In this document: positions 1 through 13,747 of the stretch, piece after piece | Layout: each line of letters opens with the position of its first letter | Position numbering within the stretch: the stretch's first letter is position 1 | Assembly (NCBI GenBank): GCA_020465985.1 | Contig: JAANYP010004337.1 | Span: forward strand, 1 to 64,000 | Source of the DNA: Centrapalus pauciflorus | Lineage: Eukaryota > Streptophyta > Magnoliopsida > Asterales > Asteraceae | DNA: 64,000 nucleotides | Reading direction: 5' to 3' | The notes under the pieces: generated by a model | Seen by the model: only the letters and a program-made list of their open reading frames with translations | The model's database searches: none | What the model was told of the DNA's origin: nothing | Position numbers and translations under genes: made by a program

Positions 1-332
1 TTGAACACATCATCAGGGAGAGAAATGACCAGGTTGTTTCTGGCCTTTGCATCCAGAGCCACCATTCTCTTGTCTTCATCAGACCATTGAGCTTTTGCTT
101 TCTCAAAGGTCCTGATTTCAGGAGCAGCTCCTTCAACCGCTGGAGTTATGGTAGTAACAGAGGTTGGCACATAGGGACCCTCCATCACTATCTCTAGCAG
201 TTGTACATCCAGATTCTCTAAATAGAGCATCATTCTGCACTTCCAACCAGAGAAGTTTTGATGATTAAATTTGGGAGGTTTGCCCATAGAGCCATTGTCA
301 TAGTAAGAAGAATTTGCAGCACTGTTGTCCAT
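1..332 (-). pseudogene. Copia gag, N-terminal part (partial)
   Basis: The minus-strand ATG at 332-330 opens a frame coding for the same N-terminus as the family A gag at 16082 (MDNSAANSSSYYDNGS, then a GWKCRMMLYLENLDVQLPE block). About 110 codons are visible and the frame is open to the window edge. Gag is the structural protein that packages the element RNA. It cannot be judged here whether the whole gene is intact; it is labelled pseudogene only because the rest is missing. Confidence 0.85.
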
Positions 333-379
333 GGAAACTTGGGAGAATGAGAGATCTAGAATGACACACACTCTAGCCT

Positions 380-390
380 GCTCTGATCCA
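380..390 (-). other. Primer binding site (initiator tRNA-Met type), altered
   Basis: On the plus strand gctctgatcca sits two bases from the LTR end. Its complement resembles the TGGTATCAGAGC initiator-tRNA-Met site seen in the sister copy at 16022 but lacks one base, so priming from this copy would be weakened. Confidence 0.7.
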
Positions 391-392
391 GT

Positions 393-1518
393 TGTAGGTC
401 CGAGAGGTTCCCAAAAGGGATATAGCTTTAAGCTGAGTAGGGGGGGTTGATACAAACCTATTTATCCAAACTACACACTATTTTCTCAATTTTTGTATGT
501 ATTATCAACAATTTGTTAATTACAAACAAGCTTGAATGCGGAATAGTTCAAGCTGAGATGACAGATACAATAGTATGTTCACTAGTCTAAGACAAACTCA
601 AACTAGTATACAATGAATACACTCACTAAGAAGCACTCACTGTGTTTACAAGACTTAAGGGAACAGCTTATGTAAAACAGCTTAGACACACAGATACTGA
701 TTTACACAGAAGGCTTGCATGCATGAAAATCACAATTGCACGTTCACTCTTGGTTTCAGCACTTAGCTTCTTCACTCTTCTTTCTGTCCTTAGAAGCTTC
801 CTTTTATACCCACTCAGAGGATCTAAGAGAAACATCTTCATTGGACGGAATGAAAAAGGAGAAGTCTTGTTGAAAAGACAACATAACCTTTTCTGCACTT
901 TTCTGAAAAGCAGACTTGTCTTCACATGTGCAGAACTTTTGTCTTTTTACTTTGTCTACTGTTGCATTGCCTTTAATTAATTTAAGAATGTCAACTTTGC
1001 GTCTTTATTCCTTGTAAAGGCCTATTTTGATATAAGAAAAAGGTCTGTCACCCTTTTTCAAATAACCTTTTGTCTTCATGTTACAGAACAGCTTGGGCAG
1101 GCTGAGCAGTTCTGTTTTCCACTTTGTCTTCGACTTTGTAAACTGATCTTGTAATAAAAAACAATACATGATGACTTGGAAACATATTCCATAAAGTGTT
1201 TAGCCTGTCACAAAGAACAGGTTCTGTTCACAAAGAACAGAACACTTTAAAATTGCCCAAACTGCTCAACAGTGTAAAGCAGCGTAGACAGTTTATGTCC
1301 AGCCTGTTCAGCAGACAGGGCAGCTTGGACAAACTGTCTTAGTTGCAACACATGCAACATATAGAACAACTTTAGACTGATATTGCAAATCATTTTCAGG
1401 TTTCAATAAGACATATAACAGACCTTAAATTCAACCTTCAAATGCATCAACATGTTTGATTATAAATCTCTCCCTCAGATGTAGAACAGGTTTGACTGAG
1501 GCCTTTTTGTGCCTAACA
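393..1518 (-). repeat. Family A 5' LTR
   Basis: Starts TGTAGGTCC and ends CCTAACA on the plus strand, so it reads TG...CA on the minus strand. About 1.1 kb and alignable along its length to the LTRs at 14943-16019 and 27306-28404. It has the short inverted pairs built on TGTTCTTTGTGAACA (around 1205-1240 here) and a TATAAAAGG box on the minus strand at 808-800. Confidence 0.9.
800..808 (-). promoter_or_regulatory. LTR TATA box
   Basis: CCTTTTATA on the plus strand gives TATAAAAGG on the minus strand. The same box is at 15620-15628 in the sister 5' LTR. It is the likely core promoter of the U3 region; transcription would run leftward into gag. Confidence 0.6.
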
Positions 1519-2512
1519 AAAATACAATTTTGATAAAATAAAAAATTTAGGGATTTAATCGCCAAAATATGAAAAGATTGTGGATTTTCTCCAACATTAA
1601 TCAAGTAAAAAAAACTAAGTGTACTTGTTTGGTAACCGGTCAAACAGATCAAATATACACTTTTGAATAAGACAAAAATATTTAGAGACTTAAACAATAA
1701 GAAAAAAATGTTTGAGAACTTAATCACGAAAATGAAAAAAGTTAATGAAGTTTTTTTTATTAATATTAACCCTTTTTATTAATACATAAAATTCAGTTGC
1801 AAAAGAAAACAAAGGAGTCGTTGCGGTGAGGAAACCCTGAGTCGGGGAGTAAATCAGCGAGACCGATGGGGGCGGTGTTCCTATTGGCCTCATGCCTTCA
1901 TGCTGAGGTGGGAAGTTGCTTACCTCAGGATGGGTATACCCACATGCCCAAGGGTGTTAAATATACTATTTTTTATAAATAAATTAATATTCAAAATTGA
2001 ATTTATTAGTTGATAAAAATACATATTACAATTGATGATATCTAAGAAAAATCCAAATTTGGATTTTGTGTGAAATCGACTTGAAACTAAAATAGGTCTA
2101 ACTGAGATGGACCTAGCATATCACTATGAGTGTCACTCGACATTGATAAATTTTCAAAATATTAAGTTTAGTATTAAAAGCTTGAATGACACCAACGATT
2201 CTTACAGGGTGACAACTAAGAAGAAATTGTAAAGAATCATATACATATGTGTTGGTCCCAGAAGACTTTATACAATACATAATTCTTTGCCGTTTGGATT
2301 ACAGAAGGGGTTGAATGCAATCAATATGCGTGCTAATTGTTTTTAAAGATTAATTCTATAAACACTCTTTAAAATGCCTTTATGTATTACTCATTTATAC
2401 TTGAAATTTTTAGCTATATATTGAATCACGAAATAATAAATTGATTGAACATATATGTTACACTTCTCATCAATATTTAATTTTTCATAGGATATGTGTC
2501 CTATATATATAG
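1519..2512. other. Intergenic, AT-rich with one GC-richer patch
   Basis: No gene is seen. Around 1545-1720 phrases such as tttaatcgccaaaatat resemble the TIRs of the element at 3478-4434 and may be a decayed relative. A patch at about 1800-1960 is clearly richer in G and C than its surroundings and has no coding frame or family that I recognise. Confidence 0.5.
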
Positions 2513-2660
2513 GGGTTTCAAAGGAAAACCTTGCAAATGCACCACATCTACAATGTCGTTGTACCATGTCGTTGCAACTTGATGCATCATGCATCAGCGG
2601 TTGTGCATCAAATCCAACGAATTTCCTTGTGGTGCACAATGGTTTTCAAAGGTTTTTCGA
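2513..2660. repeat. Small imperfect foldback
   Basis: The left side (AAAACCTTGCAAATGCACCAC) and right side (GTGGTGCACAATGGTTTT) are imperfect inverted copies, around a core with repeated ATGTCGTTG and a near-palindrome made of TGATGCATCA. It may be a degraded MITE. No target duplication could be assigned. Confidence 0.4.
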
Positions 2661-2674
2661 TACATAGAAGTTTT

Positions 2675-2740
2675 TTTTGTGTGTGTATGTGTATATGTAC
2701 ATATGTATGTGTGTGTGTATATATACATGTGTTTGTGTGT
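2675..2740. repeat. TG/TA microsatellite
   Basis: Irregular run of TGTG, TATG and TATA dinucleotides. It borders the left TIR of the next element. Confidence 0.85.
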
Positions 2741-3358
2741 ATGGGAAAAGGAAATGTGAGGCTGTTATCCATCTAAGTTTTTGTGGAACCCATTAAAACT
2801 ACACCGTTTTGTTTAATAATATGTTTACGTTTCCTTTGACTCTTTGGTTCCCACCTTTTAATAATATGATGTGCAAAATAAGATGCAAATACTTACAAAA
2901 TAAAGAAACGTGTCTAATATGCCACTAAATCAAGGAGAAAACGTCTTGACTTTTGGAGTTTTCAATCAATTCAATATTACGTACCAAATAGAAATCGGTG
3001 GAAGCTACTAGAGGTAAAGATGGCTGGTCACTGGAAACAAACATCAGAGACAAGATGTCGACAGGAAGGCAAACCACTGAGAGATGAAATTGGCAGATCG
3101 ATGGGAAGCAAATGATTGAGAGGTGAAGATGGCAGATCGATAATGAAGCAGAGAGGGTAATAGATCAAAGAGGAGATGTTGAGAGGGAGGACACCCATGA
3201 AGAATCTTGTCACTGTTAACCAGCTTTTGGAAATCACGTAAACATGGGTTACCATGGGTAAAAGAAAAAATAAACAGATTATTAAACAAAACGGTGTAGT
3301 TTTAATAGGTTCCACATGGAAGCTTAGGTGTATAATAGCCTCATATTCCCTTCCCCAT
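2741..3358. mobile_element. Non-autonomous TIR element (MITE-like), about 0.6 kb
   Basis: Bases 2741-2826 and 3275-3358 are inverted copies of about 85 bp. Both read inward as ATGGGAAAAGGAAATGTGAG or a close variant, then GGCTGTTATCCA, then ATTAAAACTACACCGTTTTG. The middle (about 2830-3270) is non-coding and purine-rich. Both ends sit in TA/TG microsatellite DNA, so the target duplication is ambiguous. No transposase is encoded and the superfamily cannot be named from what is seen. Confidence 0.8.
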
Positions 3359-3384
3359 ATACATACATACATATATATAGATAC

Positions 3385-3437
<53 letters not shown>

Positions 3438-3443
3438 CATATC

Positions 3444-3477
<34 letters not shown>
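3359..3477. repeat. AT-rich microsatellite (TA/CATA)
   Basis: Long run of TATA and CATA units between two TIR elements. It was probably the target of both insertions. Confidence 0.9.
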
Positions 3478-4434
3478 GGGATAATTGCGTAAAAACCTTA
3501 AAGTATGACCATTTTTGTGATTAAAACCCCTAACCATTTTTTGTTGCACAAAAAACCTCTAACCGGTAAAACCTTTTGAAATTAAGACTTGACCGGTTAT
3601 AATAGGTTGCTATGCTTACATGGCATACACGTGGCGTCCACATGGCAAACCCAACTTACGTGACGCCTACGTGGCACTACATGTATAATTCTTAAACTGA
3701 ATTTTTTGCATAAAAAACCCCGAAATTGGTGACTTTTTCGATTAAAACCCTTAACTATATTTTTCTCACCTCTAACCAACAATAATATTTACATTTTCTC
3801 TTATTCTTTACCTCCGGCAACTCCGATTACTCTATCATCTCTTTATGTTCAGTGGTGTTTATTTTATGTATGTATGTTCGATTAACTTTTGCCATTTAAT
3901 CTTGAATTTTAACTTCAATTGTGTCGATGAAATCGATTTCATTTTGTGTTCACAAGTTGCATTTTTAGGTTCAGCTTTATGTTCAATTTCGTTTATTTAT
4001 GTTCCATTTTAGTTTTTGAATATGATCAACCAGAGCAGTGAAGTTCGCTAGCCTAGAGGGTGAATGTTTTATTGGAAAACGAATTTTTTGTTTAATAAAT
4101 AAAATTTTAATAAATATTCATGTCATCAAAATGCAATCAGTGAAGACTCAATTTTAATTATCTTTGGTTGGAGGTTTTTTATCAAACGAAAAATGATTTG
4201 GGGTTTTAATTAAAAAAACTAAACAAGTTGGAAGTTTTTTATGCAAAAATCTATTTAAAAATTTTACACGTCATCAAGTTGCAACCGGCTAAACCGGTTG
4301 CAAGTCAGATTTTGTGAAAAAAACCCAAATTTACAAAGTTTTAACCGGTTGGAGGTTTTTTGTGCAATGAAAAATGGTTGAGGGTTTTAATCGCAAAAAT
4401 GATCCAACTTAGAAGTTTTTTGCGCAATTTCCCC
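3478..4434. mobile_element. Long-TIR foldback element with internally repeated TIR units (possibly MULE-like)
   Basis: The left end (GGGATAATTGCGTAAAAACC) and the inverted right end (GGGGAAATTGCGCAAAAAAC) begin arms of about 95 bp. The TIR unit recurs inside in shortened form: about 3705-3775 in left orientation and about 4171-4255 in right orientation, giving two nested inverted pairs. A block rich in AACCGGT lies at the inner edges. No transposase frame is present. It sits in a TA microsatellite, so a 9-bp duplication typical of Mutator-like elements cannot be separated from the TA run. The MULE assignment is inferred from TIR length and style only. Confidence 0.75.
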
Positions 4435-4892
4435 ATATATATATATAGCATCGGTTTTTTATGAAAACATAAACTTTAATTGTATTAAACGCACAACGGA
4501 AGTTTTTTAAAATTTACGAATTATGTAAATGGATCATTAAGTATAGATAAGATAAGTAACGTGAAAGCATATAAAATGGTACCTTTGTAGTTGAACACAA
4601 AAATACATGAACATGATGTTTTCGGTATCCACCGGTGAATACACGATCGAGCAGCGCCAAATATGCGATCAAACACAGGAAGGAAGAACTGGGAAAACCA
4701 AACACTTTCGATTTGATTTCTCTTTTGGTCGAATGCTTTAACCACCACACACACCTTCATGTGTGGGTGTCGTATATTGTGTATATTCACACACACACAC
4801 ATGTTTGGTGTACGTATATATAGCCGAGGATACATTTAAATATTATTAAATTAAGAGTTTAGATTTAATTCATTGATACACACACACACACA
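4435..4892. other. Intergenic, unassigned
   Basis: About 450 bp with a short TA tract and CA-rich stretches near 4785-4800 and 4875-4892. No convincing coding frame; the short frames here match nothing I know. Confidence 0.4.
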
Positions 4893-6925
4893 TAGATTTA
4901 GGTTCAAAAGAGTCCCTTTAAAAATTCAGTGTACCAAGGGTACCCATCCAAAGCCACAAGATTAAATAAATCAATGGTTGTGATAAAAAAAATGAAACTT
5001 CATGCGCGTCCCTTTTTTTTAGCTGGAAGGGTATTTTCATAATTACAGCGATCATTCACATACATATAAAATGAGCATTCACATTACTTATTTGATCATT
5101 CACATTACTTAATTATTCATTCACGACACTTATTTGATCATTCACAAGAATTATTTGACTATTTACAATTCTTTTACACTTATTTGATCATTCACAATAA
5201 TTATTTGACTACACTTCTTGTATAATTATTTGATCATTCACATTACTTAATTGACCATTCACATTACTTAATTGACTATTCACATTACTTAAATGATCAT
5301 TCACATTAGTTAATTGACCATTCACATTACTTAAATGATCATTCACATTACTTAAATGATCATTCACATTACTTATTTGATCATTCACATTACTTAATTG
5401 TTCATTCACAACACTTATTTGATCATTCACAAGAATTATTTGACTATTTACAATTTTTTTTACACTTATTTGATCATTCACGACATTTATTTGATCATTC
5501 ACAATAATTATTTAACTATTTACGCTTCTTTTATAATTATTTGATTATTCACATTACTTAATTGACTATTCACATTACTTAATTGATCATTACAACACTT
5601 ATTTGATCGTCACATGAATTATTTGACCATTCACAACAATTATTTGACTATTTATAGTTCTTCTACACTTATTTACCATTCACAATAATTACTTGACCAT
5701 CCACACTTCTTCTACACTTATTTGATCATTCACAACACTTTTATGATCATTCACAACACTTATTTGATCATTCACAATTCTTCTACACTTATTTGATCAT
5801 TTACAAGAATTATTTAACCATTCATAGTATTTATTTGATCATTCACATTAATTATTTGATCATTTATAATAAGTTTAGAAAAAGTGTGAATGATCACATA
5901 ATTATTGTGAATGATCAAATAAGTGTTGTGAATGATCAAATAAGTGTAGAAGAATGTAAAAGTCCAATAATTATTGTGAATGATGAAATAAATAGTGTAA
6001 ATGGTCAAATAATTCATGTGAATGATCAAATAAGTGTTGTGAATGATCAATTAAGTAATTTGATTGGTCAATTAAGTAATGTGAATGGTCATTTAAGTAA
6101 TGTGAACGATCAATTAATTAATGTGAATGGTTAATTAAGTAATGTGAATGATCAATTAAATAATGTGAATGATCATTTAAGTAATGTGAATGGTCAATTA
6201 AGTAATGTGAATGATTATTTAAGTAATGTGAATGATCAAATAATTATAAAAGAAGTGTAAATAGTTAAATAATTATTGTGAATGATCAAATAAGTGTACA
6301 AGAAGTATAAATAGTTAAATAAGTGTTGTGAACGATGAATTAAGTAATGTGAATGGTTAATTAAGTAATGTGAATGATCATTTAAGTAATGTGAATGGTC
6401 AATTAAGTAATGTGAATGGTTAATTAAGTAATGTGAATGATCAATTAAATAATGTGAATTATCATTTAAGTAATGTGAATGATCAATTAAGTAATGTGAA
6501 TGGTTAATTAAGTAATGTGAATGATCATTTAAGTAATGTGAATGGTCAATTAAGTAATGTGAATGATCAATTAAATAATGTGAATGATCAATTAAATAAT
6601 GTGAATGATCATTTAAGTAATGTGAATGGTCAATTAAGTAATGTGAATGGTCAATTAAGTGTTGAAGAATTGTGAATGGTCAAATAAGTGTTGTGGATGA
6701 TCAAATAAGTGTTGTGAATGATCAAATAAGTGTACAAGAAGTATAAATAGTTAAATAAGTGTTGTGAATGATCAATTAAGTAATGTGAATGATCAATTAA
6801 CTAATGTGAATGGTGAATTAAGGAGTGTGAATGGTCGCTGTAATTACGAAAATACCCTTGCCTATGTGGGGTACGCTGGATACGCAGGATTTTGAAGGGG
6901 ACCAACTGTAGAACCAATATCGTCC
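4893..6925. mobile_element. Giant foldback (about 2 kb) made of an inverted 21-bp tandem repeat
   Basis: The right arm (about 5885-6833) is a tandem array of a 21-bp unit, consensus GTGAATGATCAATTAAGTAAT, with variants (GGTC, CATT, GTGTT). The left arm (about 5062-5870) is the same array inverted. The centre of symmetry is near 5875. Outside the arrays the inverted repeat continues: AAGGGTATTTTCATAATTACAGCG on the left pairs with CGCTGTAATTACGAAAATACCCTT on the right. Beyond that, ends of the type GGTTCAAAAGAGTCCC and GGTTCTACAGTTGGTCCCC match imperfectly. It encodes no transposase. Because 21 is a multiple of 3, the arrays give open frames coding for VNDQLSN repeats; I regard these as by-products. 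Confidence 0.85.
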
Positions 6926-7151
6926 ATAGATTAGATTAATCTAATGATCTTGATTAAAACCATCAAGTTTGGAATTATTGAAAAAAAGATTGGTATTAGT
7001 GATAATTTATATCAATGGTAAAGATGGAAAAGATTGGAAATAGCAAAAAAATTGCCATTAGCAAAATAAATATCTTTTTTCTTTAAATAACATTAATATG
7101 AATAATTTATAAATCAAAAAATTTATACCATAAAAACGTGAATTTTATACT
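6926..7151. other. AT-rich spacer
   Basis: No feature seen apart from poly-A and poly-T runs. Confidence 0.4.
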
Positions 7152-7640
7152 CTTTAAAACGAGACCAGGCATGATATATTTTTTTCGAAAAAATTTTACG
7201 TGTTAATTTTTTGTTAAAAAAAATTACCCAGACCACGATGCAATATAGCATGACGATATCATTCGATGTCGAATGAACACTTTATATCGTATATTCAACA
7301 TCGAATGTAATACTATATATTATATATGCAACACTGCATGTGCATTCAATATAAAAGCCAAAATAATGGTTAAAATTAGTAGTCAAAGTTGGTGGATTTA
7401 ACGAGAACGGTCATGATATATTTTTTTTTGAAAAAATTTTACGTTTTTATTTTTCGTAATTTTTTTTTTACCCAGAAGACCATTCATTATATTATAATGA
7501 GATCATTCAATGTCACTTACAGTTTATATCACATATTCAACGTCGAAGTAATACAATATATGCAACATTGCATGTACATTGGATATTAAAAGAGTCAAAA
7601 ATGGTCAAAGTGAGCAGTTAAACTTGGTAGTCTACTATTA
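7152..7640. repeat. Imperfect tandem duplication, two units of about 240 bp
   Basis: Two successive units share, in order, AACGAGAXXXGXCATGATATATTTTTTT, a TTTTACG block, TTACCCAGA, ATTCAACXTCGAA, ATATGCAACAXTGCATGTXCATT and a GTCAAAGT end (X marks differences). Units are about 7152-7390 and 7391-7640. No coding content is recognised. Confidence 0.75.
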
Positions 7641-7732
7641 ATTCAATGTTAATTTCATAATTATCATCTTATCCCTAGTGTTATATTATAATCTAATGGT
7701 TGAAATGGTTCTATGGTTCTGCAATGATCCCA

Positions 7733-7736
<4 letters not shown>

Positions 7737-7818
<82 letters not shown>
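7737..7818. repeat. (TA)n microsatellite
   Basis: An uninterrupted TA run of about 80 bp. Confidence 0.97.
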
Positions 7819-10804
<2,986 letters not shown>

Positions 10805-12631
10805 TGTAACCCCCCTCTCGATCCCGGAAATGCCACGTCAACACAATATCATAAGTGGCAATAACGCAAAGAATCTATAACATACATGTCATAGGATAAT
10901 GCAGATTATGGCTAATTTAAAACTTTAAACTTTATATACAAAGTTAAACACAATACAGTACATTCGCAATCCCAGATTGCGCTAAACATATTTCCCCAAA
11001 ACATCAGATCCACATACTGATTACATTATCCCAAGACGATGATCACAATTAGTTCTAACAAAATACGGAACTATTACAGGTCTTCAAATCCATCTCGGAT
11101 CTATCTCGGCGGCGGCTGAGATCCCTTCTGATTCCCTGAATATGTTAGACTCGAAGACATGAGCTATAAAGCCCGTGAGCACACGAGGGTTGACACTGCA
11201 CATAGCACATAACACATAGCACACAATCCCTGTCCCTGTCCCGATTGCCCGACACGCATCTCAGGTATAATATCACAAGTATGAGATCTAGATACACGCA
11301 CGATCCCTGTGGGGACCCTTCCCCGACCGACACACCGCACATAGCAGTGAGTGGCAATAACCCTGTAGCACAGGAGCGACCCGGCTACAGGCCCTGCTGT
11401 ATATATACGCCCCAAGGACTGTTAGGGACAGTCAACCCGCGCGATCCCTTTCGCGACTCACTGTCCGTATGAGACACATCACGGACCCCTGGAATCGATC
11501 TCATGTCTCATACATAGCACGTATAAGGAAATAGAATATACCTGAGGTTCACATCCCTGTCTCATATATATAACACGCACAAGTATAGCTACACGGCTAA
11601 ACATAAAAGACGGCGCGCGTTTAGAAAAGTCTCGAGTACTCACCTGACGAATTTCCCGAACTCTGAACTCCCTGATCGAATCCGGCCCGCTGTCCGCTAG
11701 TCCCTGTAATCACACGGATATCCCAATGATTAAACACAATCCCGAATAACACCTATCACATAATCACAATAACCCGAGCCTGACTCAAACCCGACAACCC
11801 CACGGAATCGTAACCCGATCAATACCCAAAAACCGACCCAAAGTAACCCTAATGAGACCCCCAAACTAAGACAAACCCAGCCCGAGCAATCCCGAAGGAA
11901 CCCGGCACGAATTCGACTCAAAACCCTTTAATAAGACTCAATTTGGATTTTCACTGTAGGCTCCCAGTCTAGCCGCGGGCCCCCTGGTGGTCGCGCCGCG
12001 ACACCGCGAAACCCCAATTTCTGACCTGCGATTTCAGCTCTGCCCAGGGGTACTAAACCCCTTTCATACTCGATTTTCAGCTCCAAAACACAGATATAAT
12101 TACTACATAGCAACCTCCCAAAGCATAGAAACTACTTCACATAATCCCTACCACATATAACTCAATTTTTAGAATCCAATTCAAGCCACTTACCTTAGGA
12201 TCCTCAATAACACAAAAGAGGAGAAGATGATCAAGCTGAATCCAAGATTTCCCTGTCAAATCTGCAGCTCACTTTGGTTTCTTGCTGGAACTCTTCACTC
12301 ATATACACACTAACACTCTTTTAGGGTTCTCAAAGTGGATAAGGGAGAAGAGAAGATAGGCACGTATATACGTTTCTATTTTTAGCCGGTCCCGAACCCA
12401 TTAACCCGAACCCGATATCACATTTCCAATATTTATACCCATTTAACCCATTTAATCCCGTGATCCCAAAAATATAATCCATCCGCTAAAATTACAACCC
12501 GATGACAAGCAAACCCAATCCCGACACGTTTCAATCCACGAAACGGGATACAATTGGACCAACCCAATATTAATAAATTATTTAGCCACTAAAATAATTC
12601 CACGTACCAGGTCCAAAAGACGGATGTTACA
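10805..12631 (-). repeat. Family C 3' LTR
   Basis: Plus-strand ends are TGTAAC and GTTACA, about 1.83 kb. It aligns along its length with 30963-32748 but has substitutions and indels: this copy keeps a segment of about 22 bp near 11975-11997 (GC-rich, around GCCGCGGGCCCC) and an extra 11-bp CCCATTTAA unit near 12440 that are absent from the other LTR. A TATATATA run near 11400 on the minus strand is a candidate TATA region. Confidence 0.93.
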
Positions 12632-12646
12632 AATCCTCCCCTCTTA
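12632..12646 (-). other. Polypurine tract of the Gypsy element
   Basis: AATCCTCCCCTCTTA on the plus strand reads as AAGAGGGGAGGATT on the minus strand, directly before the 3' LTR. It is the plus-strand DNA primer site. Confidence 0.85.
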
Positions 12647-12666
12647 AAGAGATTCCGTCCCGGAAT

Positions 12667-13747
12667 CTAACTCGAGCTCTGGAACAAGCGAGGATATCTC
12701 GATCGCATCTCTGACTCGGGCTCCCAGGTAGCGTTGGTATCCTTATGGTGTCTCCACTGAACGAGTACCAAGGCAATCTCTTTATTTCTCAACTTCTTGA
12801 TCTTTCTGTCGGTAATGGTCTTGGGCTGCTCCACATACCGCAACTGATCATTGACTGTAATCTCGGATAGGGGCACATACTGATCATCCTTAGCCAGACA
12901 CTTCCGGAGATGACTCACGTGAAAAGTATCATCCACACCGGCCAACTCTGAAGGCAATCGCAGTCGATAGGCCTGATCCCGGACCCTGTCAACGATCTCG
13001 AACGGCCCGATATACCGCGGACTCAGCTTCCCACGATGTCTGAACCGGATGACCCCTTTCCACAGCGACACCTTTAGCAAGACTCGATCCCCAACACTGA
13101 ATTCCAGCTCTTTTAAACGGCGATCGGCATAGCTTTTCTGACGGCTCTGGGAGACTCTCATATGCTCCCTGATCACGGACACCTTGTCACTAGTCTCCTG
13201 TAACAGCTCCGGCCCGCTAATAGGTCGCTCACCGACCTCGCCCCAACACACAGGGGTCAGGCACTTACGCCCATATAGTGCCTCAAACGGAGCCATTTTG
13301 ATCGTGGCGTGATAGCTATTATTGTACGCGAACTCGACCAACGGAAAATGCACGTCCCAGTTACCACTGAAGTCGATAGCACACGCTCACAACATATCCT
13401 CGAGGGTCTGATTGGTGCGCTCGGTCTGCCCGTCAGTCTGCGGCCGGTACGCCGTAATCAGCTGAACCCTGGTGCCCAATTCCCGCTGGAAACTCTGCCA
13501 GAATCGAGATGTAAACCGCGTATCCCTGTCCGAAATAATCGACATCGGAATCCCATGTCGCGATACCACCTCATTGATGTACAGTCTCACTAACTGATCC
13601 ATGGTGATAGTGCCCCGGACGGCTAAGAAGTGCGCACTCTTCGTTAGTCGATCCACTATGACCCAGATCATATAATTTCGTGGACCGTGCGTGGAAGTCT
13701 CACAATGAAATCCATCGTAATGTGGTACCACTTCCACTCGGGGATTT
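12667..13747 (-). pseudogene. Gypsy integrase core, C-terminal domain and chromodomain
   Basis: Two minus-strand stretches. 13737-13387 holds the integrase core (IWVIVDRLTKSAHFL with the first Asp, IISDRDTRFTSRFWQ with the second, QTDGQTERTNQTLE with the Glu). 13353-12667 holds the integrase C-terminus (EFAYNNSYHATIKMAPFEALYGRKC; RYIGPFEIVDRV) and a chromodomain-like end (ALVLVQWRHHKDTNATWEPE). The chromodomain targets insertion to marked chromatin in this clade. A TGA at 13389-13387 splits the two, in a position where relatives have Arg, so C-to-T at a CGA codon is likely. The start of the core also shows a frameshift near 13710. The stop at 12669-12667, just before the polypurine tract, is the natural end. 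Confidence 0.9.

Larger units (their letters stand above)
1..1518 (-). mobile_element. Family A Ty1/Copia (Sirevirus-like) element, 5' end, truncated by window edge
   Basis: Reading the minus strand from 1518 down, the order is LTR, primer binding site, short leader and gag start, the 5' end of a Copia element that continues beyond base 1. The LTR and the gag product closely match those of the full element at 14943-28404, so both belong to one family (called A here). The bases after the LTR, at 1519-1523 (aaaat), would be one copy of the target duplication; its partner lies outside the window. Family assignment is by direct comparison within the window; the superfamily rests on the gag and on the pol of the sister copy. 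Confidence 0.9.

Noticed and set aside
5209..6134. Open frames coding for VNDQLSN repeats on both strands
   Set aside because: They arise from a 21-bp tandem repeat, a multiple of three, and lack any non-repeat protein sequence.
5062..6833. Possible CRISPR-like array
   Set aside because: The repeats are contiguous without unique spacers, form an inverted pair, and the DNA is from a plant.
11145..11472. Short frames in the family C LTRs, repeated at 31294-31666
   Set aside because: They lie inside LTR sequence, are only 60-90 codons long, and their presence in both LTRs follows from LTR duplication.
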